Source of the DNA: G020354945 sp964570585
GTDB taxonomy: Bacteria > Omnitrophota > Gorgyraeia > JABMRG01 > JAFGKX01
Direction: 5' to 3'
NCBI GenBank assembly: GCA_964570585.1
Contig: CAZMYR010000002.1
Span: 36,144 to 100,143 of the forward strand
DNA length: 64,000 bases
How positions within the stretch are numbered: the stretch's first letter is position 1; every line of letters starts with the position of its first letter. The notes beneath the pieces were generated by a model that was not told the origin of the DNA, made no database searches, and worked only from the letters and a program-made list of their open reading frames with translations. The position numbers and the translations under genes were made by a program. This document shows, in pieces, positions 51,878-61,742 of this stretch.

Positions 51878-53307
51878 TTTATTCTATAAATTTCTAAACC
51901 AAGAAAACCCTTTTTGCTGCACACAAGACTGTGTGAATAAGATTGCAATACTCGGTTTTTTCTATTTTGTATCCTTTTAGCATTATTTGGTTTATCTTCT
52001 CTTGCAAAGGTGAAGAGGTAGCACTTTTTGCTTTTTATGAAATTATTGATGTTACTGCTGTAGATATCCAGGCGTTCTCTCTCCCCCCAAATTTTCTGCA
52101 AAAACTTATTTGCTTCAGTATCGCAAATTATGAAGCTTCCCTGTTCTGTATTTTTGTATATTGCATTTCTTATATCGTTATTCTGCAAAAGATACTTCTG
52201 ATGGACAGAACTCATATATATATTGCCTGTGAATACAAATAAAACAAATAACGCTATCAACGACTTAAAATTCCTACTTTTAGCAAATTTATCTAACCCA
52301 ATGGTGTATGAAAGTATGCATAAGGGAATAATCGGTAATGTTAAACGTTGTGATGTTATAAGATACCTAATAATACCTTTTATGCCTGGTTGTTGAACAG
52401 CGCCTATCCCCTGATGGAAATAATGGCTGCTAATGAAAACCAAAAATATTGTAAACGTGGCAGCGCTTACCCATCTTAATGGCTTGTATTTTTTCCCGAT
52501 AAAAGGGCTTATCACCATTAAAGGGTAAATAATAGCAAGTGAGGCAATATAAACTGGGAGATTTTTTATAATGTGCTTTAGCTCAAATTTTGTGCCAATA
52601 AATTGATAAGGGGTTGTAAATATGCCTCCATAATAGGTTAAATTATACCACATTATAAAAATGGCAAAAGGCAGGAGTCCGTATAATAGGTAAAAAAACT
52701 TTAAATTTTTTGATTTTATGGAAGAATACAAAAGAATCAAAAATAACACTCCGGCAATAATAACGTTGGAATATTTTATCAAGCATAAATATCCCAAAAT
52801 AAATCCCGAGATGAATAAGCCTCTTTTACTATTCCTTAAATAAAAATAAAGGCCAATTATAAAAATAGAGGCGCTGGCCATATCCGAAACTAATGTCCTG
52901 CTATATAAAACAAAACCTGGGTAAAAAAGATAAAGAATTGATAAATTAGTGTTTATGTTATATCTTTTAAGAAGCTTGTAGAAAAATACAAAAGCCAGAA
53001 TATGCAAAATGGGATTTAGCAAAAAAAGGGCTTTCCAGCTTATAAAAGTGAGGGGCAAAAGTAAAAGCGACAACCCTATGGGGTACTGGTTTACATAACC
53101 CTTTCCCATATCCATAACAAAATGAGCCTGCATAGGATTTTCATAGATAATCTTTCCCTGTTTTAAATTATAGGCAAAATCAAAATAACTGGCCTCATCC
53201 ATTATGGTATATACCGGTGGATAAAAAAATATAAATAGCCCGGCATAGATTAAAACGGCAGCGGTTACTAATAATTCTTTATTGTGTTTGGTTATAAACT
53301 TCTTCAT
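51874..53307 (-). CDS. GT-C membrane glycosyltransferase
   Basis: A 477-residue membrane protein with about ten helices. The first outer loop carries the acidic pair PVYTIMDEASYFDFAYNLK (D-E), the hallmark of PMT/ArnT-like GT-C enzymes. A short soluble domain ends the protein (about 375-477). It would use a polyprenyl-phosphate sugar on the outer face. The ATG at 53307 is chosen over a GTG eight codons upstream. Both overlap the 3' end of the preceding GT4, which shows dense packing. Confidence 0.8.
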   Translation of the reverse strand: MKKFITKHNKELLVTAAVLIYAGLFIFFYPPVYTIMDEASYFDFAYNLKQGKIIYENPMQAHFVMDMGKGYVNQYPIGLSLLLLPLTFISWKALFLLNPILHILAFVFFYKLLKRYNINTNLSILYLFYPGFVLYSRTLVSDMASASIFIIGLYFYLRNSKRGLFISGFILGYLCLIKYSNVIIAGVLFLILLYSSIKSKNLKFFYLLYGLLPFAIFIMWYNLTYYGGIFTTPYQFIGTKFELKHIIKNLPVYIASLAIIYPLMVISPFIGKKYKPLRWVSAATFTIFLVFISSHYFHQGIGAVQQPGIKGIIRYLITSQRLTLPIIPLCILSYTIGLDKFAKSRNFKSLIALFVLFVFTGNIYMSSVHQKYLLQNNDIRNAIYKNTEQGSFIICDTEANKFLQKIWGERERLDIYSSNINNFIKSKKCYLFTFAREDKPNNAKRIQNRKNRVLQSYSHSLVCSKKGFLGLEIYRIK

Positions 53308-54331
53308 AAATTTTATATGTGTTCCTTGCACAGTCTTTCCAGTTATATCTTTTTGCTGTAGAAAATCCCTTTTGGATGAGATTATTTTTAAAATCTTTAT
53401 CCTCTAATATTCTTTCTATACCTGCCTCAAGCGCTCTTGCATCCTGCGGATTAAAAAAAACTGCCGATTCTTTGGCTATCTCAACAAATGGTGGGATTTC
53501 AGAACATATAACCGGACAACCACAGGCCATAGCCTCTAAAATAGGGATACCAAAGCCTTCATAAAAGGAAGGGTAGACCAAAGCGCCTGCACAGTTGTAT
53601 ATCTCTACCAATTTTTTTCCCTCTGTCAAATCTATGAAGGGAAAATGTAAAATTCTTTCTTTTAAATTTCTCTTTTTTATATAATCTAATTGCCCCCTGC
53701 TGAATGGTCCTACTTTTATAAACTGCCAATTTTTCCTTCTGGATAAAACCTCTAAAATTAATTCCACATTTTTGCGGAGATAAGAGCTGCCTATATGTAA
53801 AATAGACCTTTTATCTATATTATATTTAATTCTTAACTCCGGCTTTCTTTCCAGTGGTCTGAAAATACTACCTACGCCATAGGGAATTACATCTATAGTA
53901 TCTTCTGTTATATTCTTAAACAGGTTGATAATTGTCTGCTTTGTGAATTCAGAGGCAACAATGATTCTTTTTGCTCTAGGAAGAAACTTTACATTATACC
54001 AAAACCGCCTCCTTCCTAACCAGGAGACTAAATCGGACTCTATTAAGGGGATTAGGTCATGGCAGGTCACTACTGTCCTTTTTGGGTCTAAATATTTCAA
54101 CAATCCTGAATAGCTATGGTCGCTGATATGATTTACATCGGCCTGATTCTTGGCCGCAACTTTTGGATAAATAAATTCTTTAGTAAAATAATATTTTATA
54201 AGAGGGTAATTTTTTGCGGAGATAGAAAAACCTTTAACATTCTGGGGCATATTCTTTAGAAGCTCTTGTGCATAAAGCTGCATGCTGGGGTTTCTCTCAT
54301 TAGTCATGTTTTTAAATATTGTTACCTGCAT
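53279..54331 (-). CDS. GT4 family glycosyltransferase
   Basis: A 350-residue GT4, resembling mannosyl- and fucosyltransferase types in which the N-terminal half is short. It has VTCHDLIPLIE, VASEFTKQTI, VIPYGVGSIFRP, LHIGSSYLRKNVE and EGFGIPILEAMACGCPVI (E-x7-E). The start overlaps the methyltransferase gene upstream by 10 bases. It acts in the cytoplasm on a lipid-linked intermediate; the sugar is unknown. Confidence 0.9.
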   Translation of the reverse strand: MQVTIFKNMTNERNPSMQLYAQELLKNMPQNVKGFSISAKNYPLIKYYFTKEFIYPKVAAKNQADVNHISDHSYSGLLKYLDPKRTVVTCHDLIPLIESDLVSWLGRRRFWYNVKFLPRAKRIIVASEFTKQTIINLFKNITEDTIDVIPYGVGSIFRPLERKPELRIKYNIDKRSILHIGSSYLRKNVELILEVLSRRKNWQFIKVGPFSRGQLDYIKKRNLKERILHFPFIDLTEGKKLVEIYNCAGALVYPSFYEGFGIPILEAMACGCPVICSEIPPFVEIAKESAVFFNPQDARALEAGIERILEDKDFKNNLIQKGFSTAKRYNWKDCARNTYKIYEEVYNQTQ

Positions 54332-55323
54332 TTTCCCCTTCTAGCAACTATTGTGATTACAGCTCCAGAACCGATAGCCATCTCCACCCAGCCTAAAAAA
54401 TTCATTATGCGCTTCAGTAAGCGCAGCGGTAAAACTTTATGACTTGACAACTCACTTCCTGCGGGTGGTTGAAAACCGATGTTTTTCCCCATAGCATATT
54501 TAATTTTAAAACCATTCCATATATTTAAAAAACTAAGATGCCATCCAGCAAAAGTATGGGCCGGGTATCCATAAACACACTTTTTTATTAGAAAATTATG
54601 CCTTTGTAATAATTTTCCTAACGACGTCTTATCGAAGTAAATGGTGTGCCGAGGCGCCTCAATATGATACCAATATTTACCCATTATGCGCGCTTGTATG
54701 CTTTTTATATCAGGGACGGAAATTATAAGTGCGCCATCATCCTTGAGTAACTTATCAACTTTATCAACGGCGCTGTTAATATCGTAAAAATGTTCCAGGC
54801 TATGCCAAAATGTTATGACATCAAAAGTTTCCTCTTCAGAATAATCTTCGAATTCTCCCATAAAGATATCCAGATTATATCTTTCTTTAGCAAACTCTAC
54901 GCAATCCCCGTTGAACTCAACACCTCTAAGATTCTTCCAGCCATATCTTTTCAGGTTTTCTAAAAATTCGCCTTTACTGCATCCTACATCTAAAAGCGAA
55001 CCTTCCTTGTTATCCATAAGGCTGAAGTTTTTCATTAAAACTAATTTCTCTTTTTCATAAGAAGTCTTTAGAACGTCCTCTGGATTGCTTATATTTACAT
55101 GATAATAGCCCCCTGGATAATATGCCTTTATGAATTCTTTTTTAACTCGTGGATTCAAATAAACTAATCCGCAATTGCGGCACTTTACTATTTTGAACAT
55201 TCTGCCTGTTTTGCGCTTTCTATAAAATATATCACGAAAAACTGAAAATTCTCTACCGGCGCACAAAGGACAGTTTATTTTTTCTAAATCATCCAAATTA
55301 ATACAAAAGTTATTATTTACCAT
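54322..55323 (-). CDS. SAM-dependent methyltransferase with N-terminal zinc ribbon
   Basis: A 333-residue class I methyltransferase. The N-terminus has two CxxC pairs (CPLC and CRNCG) forming a zinc ribbon. The SAM-binding motif I is LLDVGCSKGEF, with a following acidic loop and FWHSLEHFYD. A conserved C-terminal tail (LLKRIMNFLGWVEM) completes it. This type of enzyme is common in exopolysaccharide clusters and is thought to O-methylate or N-methylate sugars. Its N- and C-terminal ends reappear fused together in the remnant at 59329-59508. Confidence 0.88.
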   Translation of the reverse strand: MVNNNFCINLDDLEKINCPLCAGREFSVFRDIFYRKRKTGRMFKIVKCRNCGLVYLNPRVKKEFIKAYYPGGYYHVNISNPEDVLKTSYEKEKLVLMKNFSLMDNKEGSLLDVGCSKGEFLENLKRYGWKNLRGVEFNGDCVEFAKERYNLDIFMGEFEDYSEEETFDVITFWHSLEHFYDINSAVDKVDKLLKDDGALIISVPDIKSIQARIMGKYWYHIEAPRHTIYFDKTSLGKLLQRHNFLIKKCVYGYPAHTFAGWHLSFLNIWNGFKIKYAMGKNIGFQPPAGSELSSHKVLPLRLLKRIMNFLGWVEMAIGSGAVITIVARRGKCR

Positions 55324-55334
55324 ATGCCCTTAGC

Positions 55335-56456
55335 TCAACTGCCGTCCACAATTTCCTTATAAATATCGAAAGTTTTATTGCAAACACTATCCCATGTATG
55401 GGCTATAGCTAATTTTCTAGATTCTTTTGCCATGCATGCCATAAGCCTTGAATCTTTAAGGAGAGTCTTTATCTTATCTGTAATTTCCGTGGCATCTGTT
55501 GGGTCATCTAAAAGGAGCCCATTTTTAGAATCCTCTATTAATTCTGAAATGCCGCTGTGTTTGCTTACCAAAACCGGGATACCACAGGCCATTGCCTCTA
55601 GCGCTGCTAAGCCAAAAGACTCGTAGATAGAAGGGCATATAAAAATATCGCATTCTTTAAAAATGTGGTGAATCTGTTCTATCCTTCCTAAGAATTTAAT
55701 TCTATTTTCAATACCGAGCGCCGAGGCCTTCCCTTTATAATATTTAAATCTATAATCTCCTATAGCATAAAGCCTAATGCCGCCTATTCCTTTTAGTGCT
55801 TTAAGAACAGAAAAAAGATTATTGCGTTCATAGTCTCCCACCAGAAACAAATTTTTTTCTTTAACACTATCTGTTATAGTTTGCCTGGGTTTAAATTTTT
55901 CTATGTCAACGCCTTCATACAAAACCACAATTTTTTCCAGGTCGACTTTATAGTGTTTAAAAAGCTCATCCCTTACTTTCTGCGATGGCGCAATAATCTT
56001 TTTTGTATTTTTATTGCTAAATACCATCTTTTCCAAAAATATGCATAGCTTTATGTATATATGCTGGTAGCATTTACGAAAAGGAGAAAGTTTTGGAAAT
56101 ATACACATCTTATATATGTTATAATAAGCCGCTGAACAAATATGCGCGGTAACAACTGCCCTCTGGGTTGGCATGGTGCATGCACCCTGTAGGTGTATCA
56201 AGTCATACTTTTTTCTTATCGTGTTATATAAAAGAACAATATATGAGGAAATAAAAAATGAAATTATCTTACAGATAACAGGCCATTTTATGCTGGGAAT
56301 TTTATAAAATGCAATTTTATTTCCGTCAATGCACGAAACCGTTGAAGCGAATACAGAGACATCATTATCATGATAAAAATGCCTTACCAGCTCAGCGGCG
56401 TATCTACTGTGCCCGCCAAAATCATTTACATTATGGGCCACAAAAGCAATATTCAT
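55335..56456 (-). CDS. GT4 family glycosyltransferase
   Basis: A 373-residue GT4. It begins MNIAFVAHNVNDFGGHSRY. The donor domain has VVLYEGVDIEKFKP, LFLVGDYERNN and ESFGLAALEAMACGIPVL (E-x7-E). A hydrophobic patch near residues 65-85 could mediate membrane association. It lies 11 bases from the methyltransferase gene and 9 bases from the GT2-methyltransferase fusion, in one operon. Confidence 0.9.
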   Translation of the reverse strand: MNIAFVAHNVNDFGGHSRYAAELVRHFYHDNDVSVFASTVSCIDGNKIAFYKIPSIKWPVICKIISFFISSYIVLLYNTIRKKYDLIHLQGACTMPTQRAVVTAHICSAAYYNIYKMCIFPKLSPFRKCYQHIYIKLCIFLEKMVFSNKNTKKIIAPSQKVRDELFKHYKVDLEKIVVLYEGVDIEKFKPRQTITDSVKEKNLFLVGDYERNNLFSVLKALKGIGGIRLYAIGDYRFKYYKGKASALGIENRIKFLGRIEQIHHIFKECDIFICPSIYESFGLAALEAMACGIPVLVSKHSGISELIEDSKNGLLLDDPTDATEITDKIKTLLKDSRLMACMAKESRKLAIAHTWDSVCNKTFDIYKEIVDGS

Positions 56457-56465
56457 AATGATTAC

Positions 56466-57734
56466 CTATTCTATTCTTTCCGCTTTAATGATAAGTTCTC
56501 CTAAACATATATACTTATAATCGATTATGTTAAAGCCGTTAGTCTCAAGTTTTCTTTTGAGTTCATAAAACGTATAACGACTTATATGTTCTTTACCATG
56601 CGCGTGCGGTAACAACTTGTTATAAAAATACTCGAGAATACGCCAAATAATACTTGCATAATCAGGGGTACCGATGATAATAATACCGTTTTGTTTTAAT
56701 ACTCTCTTTATCTGGCTTAAGCTGAAATATTTCTTAGGCACATGCTCTATAACCTCCGAGATTATTACCAAATCAAAGCTGCCCTTTTTAAAACACAGAT
56801 TCTGCAACGTTCCCCGCACTAATTTGGTATTGGTCCTTCTAAGGTGCCTTAATACCTTTAGCTTTATATCAAAGCCAATCGCATTCGGAAGGCTCTTGAT
56901 GATTCGGCTTGAACCACAGCCAATGTCTAAGATATTATTATCTATTTTCCCAATAAAACCCTTTATTATTGAGAATCGTCTACGTTGCCAGTATTTTTGT
57001 AATGGGATTTTGCTGTCATAAGCACGCGAGTCATAATCAGCTGAAAAAACTGAGTTCCTAAGTTGCCACATAGAAAATAATGTCCTGGCATACGAAATGG
57101 CAAATCTCAATAACCTGACATGGCTATGCCCTTTTTTTCGGGGCTTGTAACAAAAGGGGATTTCCAAAATTTCAAATGCCTTCAAATAAAACTTTATAAA
57201 AATCTCCACTTGTATATCAAAATCGTGGCTGTTAATTTCCATAGCTTCTAAAATATCTGCTCTATACATTCTAAAGCCACTCGAAACATCTTTAAAAGGC
57301 AACGAGAGCAATGCAGTAAAAACTCTGTTAAGAGCGATGCTTAAAATACGCCGCAGCCATGGCATATCAGCTTCGCCTCCATAAATATAACGCGAAGCCA
57401 CTATCATATCCGCCTCTTTCCTTTTACTCCACATTTTGTATATATATTCTGGCGAATGCGAAAAGTCTGCATCCATGGTAATTATAAAATCGCCTGTTGC
57501 GGCCGATATGCCCTGTTTTAGGGCTGCTCCAAAACCTTTTTGTCTTTGTTCCAATGCAGTTGCTCCGTGCTCAGTTGCTTCTGATGCGGTATTATCCATA
57601 GAACCACCGTCTATAATGATAATCTCATAACTTACTCCGAGATTTTCAATAATCTCCTTAGTTTTATCTATTAAACTGCTTATGTTTTCGGCTTCATTTA
57701 TGGCAGGTATAACTATCGATATATCCTTTTTCAT
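56466..57734 (-). CDS. Fusion of DPM-like GT2 and SAM methyltransferase
   Basis: A 422-residue two-domain protein. Residues 1-235 are a DPM1-like GT2 (ISIVIPAINEAENISSL, EIIIIDGGSMDNT, TMDADFSHSP, VSSGFRMYRAD, CYKPRKKGHSHV). Residues 250-420 are a class I methyltransferase with motif I ILDIGCGSSRIIKSL and IISEVIEHVPKKYFS. The GT2 would make a polyprenyl-phosphate sugar. The fused methyltransferase may methylate that same sugar, before or after transfer, so a methylated donor is plausible. The frame is continuous across the linker with no sign of a frameshift. Confidence 0.85.
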   Translation of the reverse strand: MKKDISIVIPAINEAENISSLIDKTKEIIENLGVSYEIIIIDGGSMDNTASEATEHGATALEQRQKGFGAALKQGISAATGDFIITMDADFSHSPEYIYKMWSKRKEADMIVASRYIYGGEADMPWLRRILSIALNRVFTALLSLPFKDVSSGFRMYRADILEAMEINSHDFDIQVEIFIKFYLKAFEILEIPFCYKPRKKGHSHVRLLRFAISYARTLFSMWQLRNSVFSADYDSRAYDSKIPLQKYWQRRRFSIIKGFIGKIDNNILDIGCGSSRIIKSLPNAIGFDIKLKVLRHLRRTNTKLVRGTLQNLCFKKGSFDLVIISEVIEHVPKKYFSLSQIKRVLKQNGIIIIGTPDYASIIWRILEYFYNKLLPHAHGKEHISRYTFYELKRKLETNGFNIIDYKYICLGELIIKAERIE

Positions 57735-57743
57735 ATTTTGCGC

Positions 57744-59339
57744 CTAATCTATTTCTATTTTGTAAACCCTGCCAAATTCTGTTTCAATTGGGCTTAGTCG
57801 ATATTGTGAAAAGAAGCTTTCGATATTACCTATTGTGTAAGTCTTGCTAACCTTAAATAGGTAATCTTGCACATGCTGACTATTTAATACGATATCAAAT
57901 CCTAATAGGTAAACATTGTTACCGCTATCAATCCTCTCTTCTATAATCCTGCTAAGCTTGCTATTATACGATTCGAGAGCCGTTTCTTTGTCAGGAAAAT
58001 AATCGCTAATCTTGACAATTTCTCTCCTTGCAAAATATTCAAAATACGGCTCCCAGCCAAATGTAAGGAATGCAGTTCGGGGTGAAGTTTTACCTTTCCA
58101 AAGGATAGCATTTTTGTATTTTAAATTATTATCTATATTTTTTGATTTTACAACAAAAAAAGAATAATTCCACAAAAAGATAAACAGCACTAATGTAGCA
58201 ACTATTATATGAAACACTTTCTCCTTTTCTGCCCGGCATAACAATCCGTATACTGAGAGCGCAAGTAAAATCCAAACAGGAAAGATTATGTTCAGATACT
58301 GCTCAATGCAATAAGGGGCTTCGGTAATTATTATATAGGCAAGATATGCAATAAGCCAAAATACTGCAATTGTTCTAACTTTTCTTTGCAGCAACGGCAA
58401 CTTTGTCTTCCATAACAAAATAAAAGATGCAATATAAATTACGCCAGAGGACAACATAGCAATTATATTCAGCAATCCTTTATGGGAAAACATGTTTTGT
58501 GAAAAATCTCTTATTGTTGTAAAGGGCGCATAAAGCAAGATTTTAAATAACATATAAAGGGATCTTGGAATATTAAGAAACTCAAAAAATCTAAGGCCTG
58601 CGACATGGATATGGTGGTAATAGGTCAAAAATCTGAAGAATCCATTGATGTTTTTTATATCTAATATGTAAACTGCCGCCATCGCATATGCCCCGGCACC
58701 GGTAAGAGTTGAGAATAACATATATAACATTATGCATTTATATCTTTTCCCGGGATGCAAAAATAGAAAAAGTCCAATTAATATCGGGGCAGCAAAAAAG
58801 ATACTGCTCTGGTGAAAAAGTATAGCTGTTCCATACAGCAGGCCAATAGCTGCCGAAAACATATAGGGAAATCTAGTTTTATCTATGCGCGTTAAAAAGA
58901 TAAGTATCAACAGGTAAAATAATTGAGGGGCTATCTGTGGCTCTATGCCTGTAGCACAGGCCCAGACGGTATATGCAAAGGAAAGCCCAAGGCAAAATAA
59001 AAAAGACCCTAGTAGGTTAATTCCGATGGTACGCAAAAATACGAAAAATACAATCACTGCCAGAGCTGCAAGGATGGCATTAAACACTTGTAGGTTAAGT
59101 ATTGTATCCGGGCAATGGAAAAAGGCAGTTGCTATACTATGTGCGAGAAAACCGGTTACACTATAAAGTAGATGATGCGGATGATACAAAAGCGGAGAAG
59201 AAATTCTGGTTGAATTCTCTACTAAATAGGCATAGCGTATAGCATCATCTGACCAGTTTTTTGTCAACGTGCTAACATATATGGCTAATACACTAAGAGA
59301 CAGAATTAATGATATAATACAAACTTTACTAAATTTCAT
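57744..59339 (-). CDS. Multi-pass membrane protein, GT-C-like
   Basis: A 531-residue protein with about eleven helices and a soluble C-terminal domain (from about 430). The first loop carries NWSDDAIRYAYLVEN, an acidic pair at the position expected in GT-C enzymes. HPHHLLYSVTGF follows, reminiscent of DUF2723/PMT-like proteins. Transfer from a polyprenyl-phosphate sugar is the likely role but is not certain. Its ATG overlaps the short methyltransferase remnant upstream by 11 bases. Confidence 0.7.
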   Translation of the reverse strand: MKFSKVCIISLILSLSVLAIYVSTLTKNWSDDAIRYAYLVENSTRISSPLLYHPHHLLYSVTGFLAHSIATAFFHCPDTILNLQVFNAILAALAVIVFFVFLRTIGINLLGSFLFCLGLSFAYTVWACATGIEPQIAPQLFYLLILIFLTRIDKTRFPYMFSAAIGLLYGTAILFHQSSIFFAAPILIGLFLFLHPGKRYKCIMLYMLFSTLTGAGAYAMAAVYILDIKNINGFFRFLTYYHHIHVAGLRFFEFLNIPRSLYMLFKILLYAPFTTIRDFSQNMFSHKGLLNIIAMLSSGVIYIASFILLWKTKLPLLQRKVRTIAVFWLIAYLAYIIITEAPYCIEQYLNIIFPVWILLALSVYGLLCRAEKEKVFHIIVATLVLFIFLWNYSFFVVKSKNIDNNLKYKNAILWKGKTSPRTAFLTFGWEPYFEYFARREIVKISDYFPDKETALESYNSKLSRIIEERIDSGNNVYLLGFDIVLNSQHVQDYLFKVSKTYTIGNIESFFSQYRLSPIETEFGRVYKIEID

Positions 59340-59508
59340 TTTTCTGCGTAATAATTACCATTACAGGCCCACAATTAAACAATTTACCTATCCAGTCAAT
59401 AGCCGTTTTTAATAACATCCTCAAAAAATTTTTATCGGCGCACAAAGGGCAATTTATCTTTTCTAACTCATCCCGATTAATAGAAAAAATATCATCTATT
59501 GATATCAT
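59329..59508 (-). pseudogene. Internally deleted methyltransferase remnant (59 codons)
   Basis: A short open frame that begins INRDELEKINCPLCADKNF and runs straight into LLKTAIDWIGKLFNCGPVMV. The first part matches the zinc-ribbon N-terminus of the methyltransferase at 54322-55323 (INLDDLEKINCPLCAGREF). The second matches its C-terminal tail (LLKRIMNFLGWVEMAIGSGAV). The whole catalytic domain, about 270 residues, is missing without breaking the frame. A stable short protein is conceivable, but an inactive deletion product is more likely. It overlaps the downstream GT-C-like gene by 11 bases and the GT2 gene upstream by 17. Confidence 0.65.
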
Positions 59509-60550
59509 ATGTTCTCAATCCAACAGTTTTGCAGTATTTATAAAAAACAGTATTAAGTATATCCGCAACAGGGCCCTTTTTATCTGTCCATCTATAGCTC
59601 AATAATGAAACAATTTTAGGGTCATCAACCTTTCTGCTGGATTGAACGATCTCTCGCTTATCTAAAATCTTTCTTGAATTCAGAATTATCCACATATATG
59701 CTTTTAATAAAGATAAGGCGCGTTGTCTATCTATGAGAAGATAGGTAAATATGATTAGTATCTTTTTAATGCTATCCATTATTATAAGGGGAAATATTTT
59801 AAATAAAGTTGCTCGGCTGTAAAAAATCAATAAATTCATAATTCTGTTTTTTTCTTGTTGAAAAATGCTTAGGTTTCTTCTTTTACCAGTAGTGCGCGAT
59901 TGCTTATGGTAAATTAAAGAAAATGGCGATCTTTTAATTTCATACCCCATAAGCCTGATTTTCCAGGCCAAGTATACGTCCTCAAAATAGATAAAATAAT
60001 CCCTATCAAATGGTTTATCAATAATATCCCTTTTATACATACAACAACAAGCACTGGCATCTAATCCTGTATTTATGTAATCAGGGAAAAAATTAAATGG
60101 TATAAGATACCCCAAAAGGGTATGGCTTCCGCTTCGTAGACGTTTGATTCTTGCTAAATTATCGTCGTTATTAAAACGTTCTGAATAATCAAAGAATGAA
60201 GAGAATGTCTCGCCAATCCTGGGATCCTGCATGGTGTTTACCAGTTCTTGAAGCCAGTTTTTATCAACCACTACATCATTATTTAAAAAACAAATATATT
60301 CATATTTTGCATGTTTAAGCCCAATATTGCAGGCTTGACAAAAGCCATAATTTTCATCCAGTTTTATCAATTTTATATCATCCCTTCTTTCTAATATTTG
60401 TAAAGAACCATCCGTTGAGCCATTGTCTGCAACAATAATCTCATAATGATGATAGGCGGTTTTCCTTAAGGAATCTAAACATTCGATAGTATCATTTATT
60501 CCATTATAATTCACAATAACTATTGAAACGCCGGGATTCTCATTTAACAT
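59492..60550 (-). CDS. GT2 glycosyltransferase (rhamnosyltransferase-like)
   Basis: A 352-residue GT2 with VSIVIVNYNGINDTIECL, EIIVADNGSTDGS, FLNNDVVVDKNWL (D-x-D variant with Asn first) and YFEDVYLAWKI. The length and the order of motifs fit the rhamnosyltransferase-like WcaE/RfbN group. It lies 1 base from the preceding GT4 gene. It overlaps the methyltransferase remnant by 17 bases. Confidence 0.9.
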   Translation of the reverse strand: MLNENPGVSIVIVNYNGINDTIECLDSLRKTAYHHYEIIVADNGSTDGSLQILERRDDIKLIKLDENYGFCQACNIGLKHAKYEYICFLNNDVVVDKNWLQELVNTMQDPRIGETFSSFFDYSERFNNDDNLARIKRLRSGSHTLLGYLIPFNFFPDYINTGLDASACCCMYKRDIIDKPFDRDYFIYFEDVYLAWKIRLMGYEIKRSPFSLIYHKQSRTTGKRRNLSIFQQEKNRIMNLLIFYSRATLFKIFPLIIMDSIKKILIIFTYLLIDRQRALSLLKAYMWIILNSRKILDKREIVQSSRKVDDPKIVSLLSYRWTDKKGPVADILNTVFYKYCKTVGLRTYDINR

Positions 60551-60551
60551 T

Positions 60552-61742
60552 TTATCTTAGAGACACTAATTTAATTGTTTCTAAAAATAAATCTATTAGC
60601 GAAGCGATATGATTATCAACCATAAATTTCTCTTCTACCATCTGCTTTCCGTGTATCCCAAATCTTATAGCTAAATCAGAATCTTTTAATAATGTCTTTA
60701 TCTTTTCTGCTAAAGTTTTTATATCTAATTCTTCTACTAATAATCCATCCTCGCCATCTTTAAGCCATTCACTTATGCCACCGACATCAAATGCCACAAT
60801 TGGTTTCGCATAGCTTGCAGCTTCAATTCCAACTATGCCGAAAGGCTCCGGCCATATAGATGGCATAACAACCACTAATGATTGTCTGTAGCACTCTTCT
60901 AATTCTTTTTGATTTAGCCATCCGCGAAACTCGATATATTTGTTAACTTTTAGCCTTGTTGATAATTTTTTTACATAATCCATATAATAACCATCGCCGG
61001 CTATTATTAATTTACAGGGTTGCTTAATATATTTTAGCGCCTTTATCAAATAATCTATGCCTTTAAATTTACAAATTCTGCCCACAAATAGTATGGTTGG
61101 CATATTGCCCTTGATGTTCTGCGCATCGGATTGTTTAGGATAGGCAAAATAGGGAATTACATATATTTTGTCTTCACTAATTCCGTTATTTATAAGCCTC
61201 TGTTTCATATATTCACTTGCAACAATAAGGGCATCTAATTTCTTAGCGATACTAAGATTTGCCTTTACAATCTTAAAGCGTTTTAAGGCATGGCCAGGTT
61301 TACATCCCCGACAATTGCCCGAAAGGCAATAAATAAAACACAAAAAGTTAAATTTTCCAGGACATTTGAAGAGTCTGGTGGACATAAAAGCCGATGGGCA
61401 ATACAGGTTGTGATTATGGATATATTGAATGGTAGGTTTTAACTCTATCAGTTTTTCTATTAAAAGGGGATTGCTTACTATATGAAGATATATAATATCC
61501 GGGTTTTCTTCTTTAATAACAGATAAAGCTTCATCGATTGCCCTTCCACTGCAGTTAAAGTCAGCGATGCCTTTTATAAAAAAAGTTTTTCTATTGTGTT
61601 TTGTCCAGGTTGTATTGTGTCTATTGCTATATATGACTATATTTTCGTGATTTCTTTTTTCCAACCCATTACAAACATTATAGACGTAATATTCAGTACC
61701 ACCAACAGGGGCGTAATTATTCGTAATATGCAATATTCTCAT
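60552..61742 (-). CDS. GT4 family glycosyltransferase
   Basis: A 396-residue GT4. It has ITNNYAPVGGTEYYVYNVC at the N-terminus. A cysteine-rich insertion (CPGKFNFLCFIYCLSGNCRGC) lies near residue 125, recalling GT4s with such loops in other exopolysaccharide loci. The donor domain has FVGRICKFKGIDYLI and EPFGIVGIEAASYAKPIV (E-x7-E). It overlaps the upstream methyltransferase gene by 4 bases. Confidence 0.9.
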   Translation of the reverse strand: MRILHITNNYAPVGGTEYYVYNVCNGLEKRNHENIVIYSNRHNTTWTKHNRKTFFIKGIADFNCSGRAIDEALSVIKEENPDIIYLHIVSNPLLIEKLIELKPTIQYIHNHNLYCPSAFMSTRLFKCPGKFNFLCFIYCLSGNCRGCKPGHALKRFKIVKANLSIAKKLDALIVASEYMKQRLINNGISEDKIYVIPYFAYPKQSDAQNIKGNMPTILFVGRICKFKGIDYLIKALKYIKQPCKLIIAGDGYYMDYVKKLSTRLKVNKYIEFRGWLNQKELEECYRQSLVVVMPSIWPEPFGIVGIEAASYAKPIVAFDVGGISEWLKDGEDGLLVEELDIKTLAEKIKTLLKDSDLAIRFGIHGKQMVEEKFMVDNHIASLIDLFLETIKLVSLR

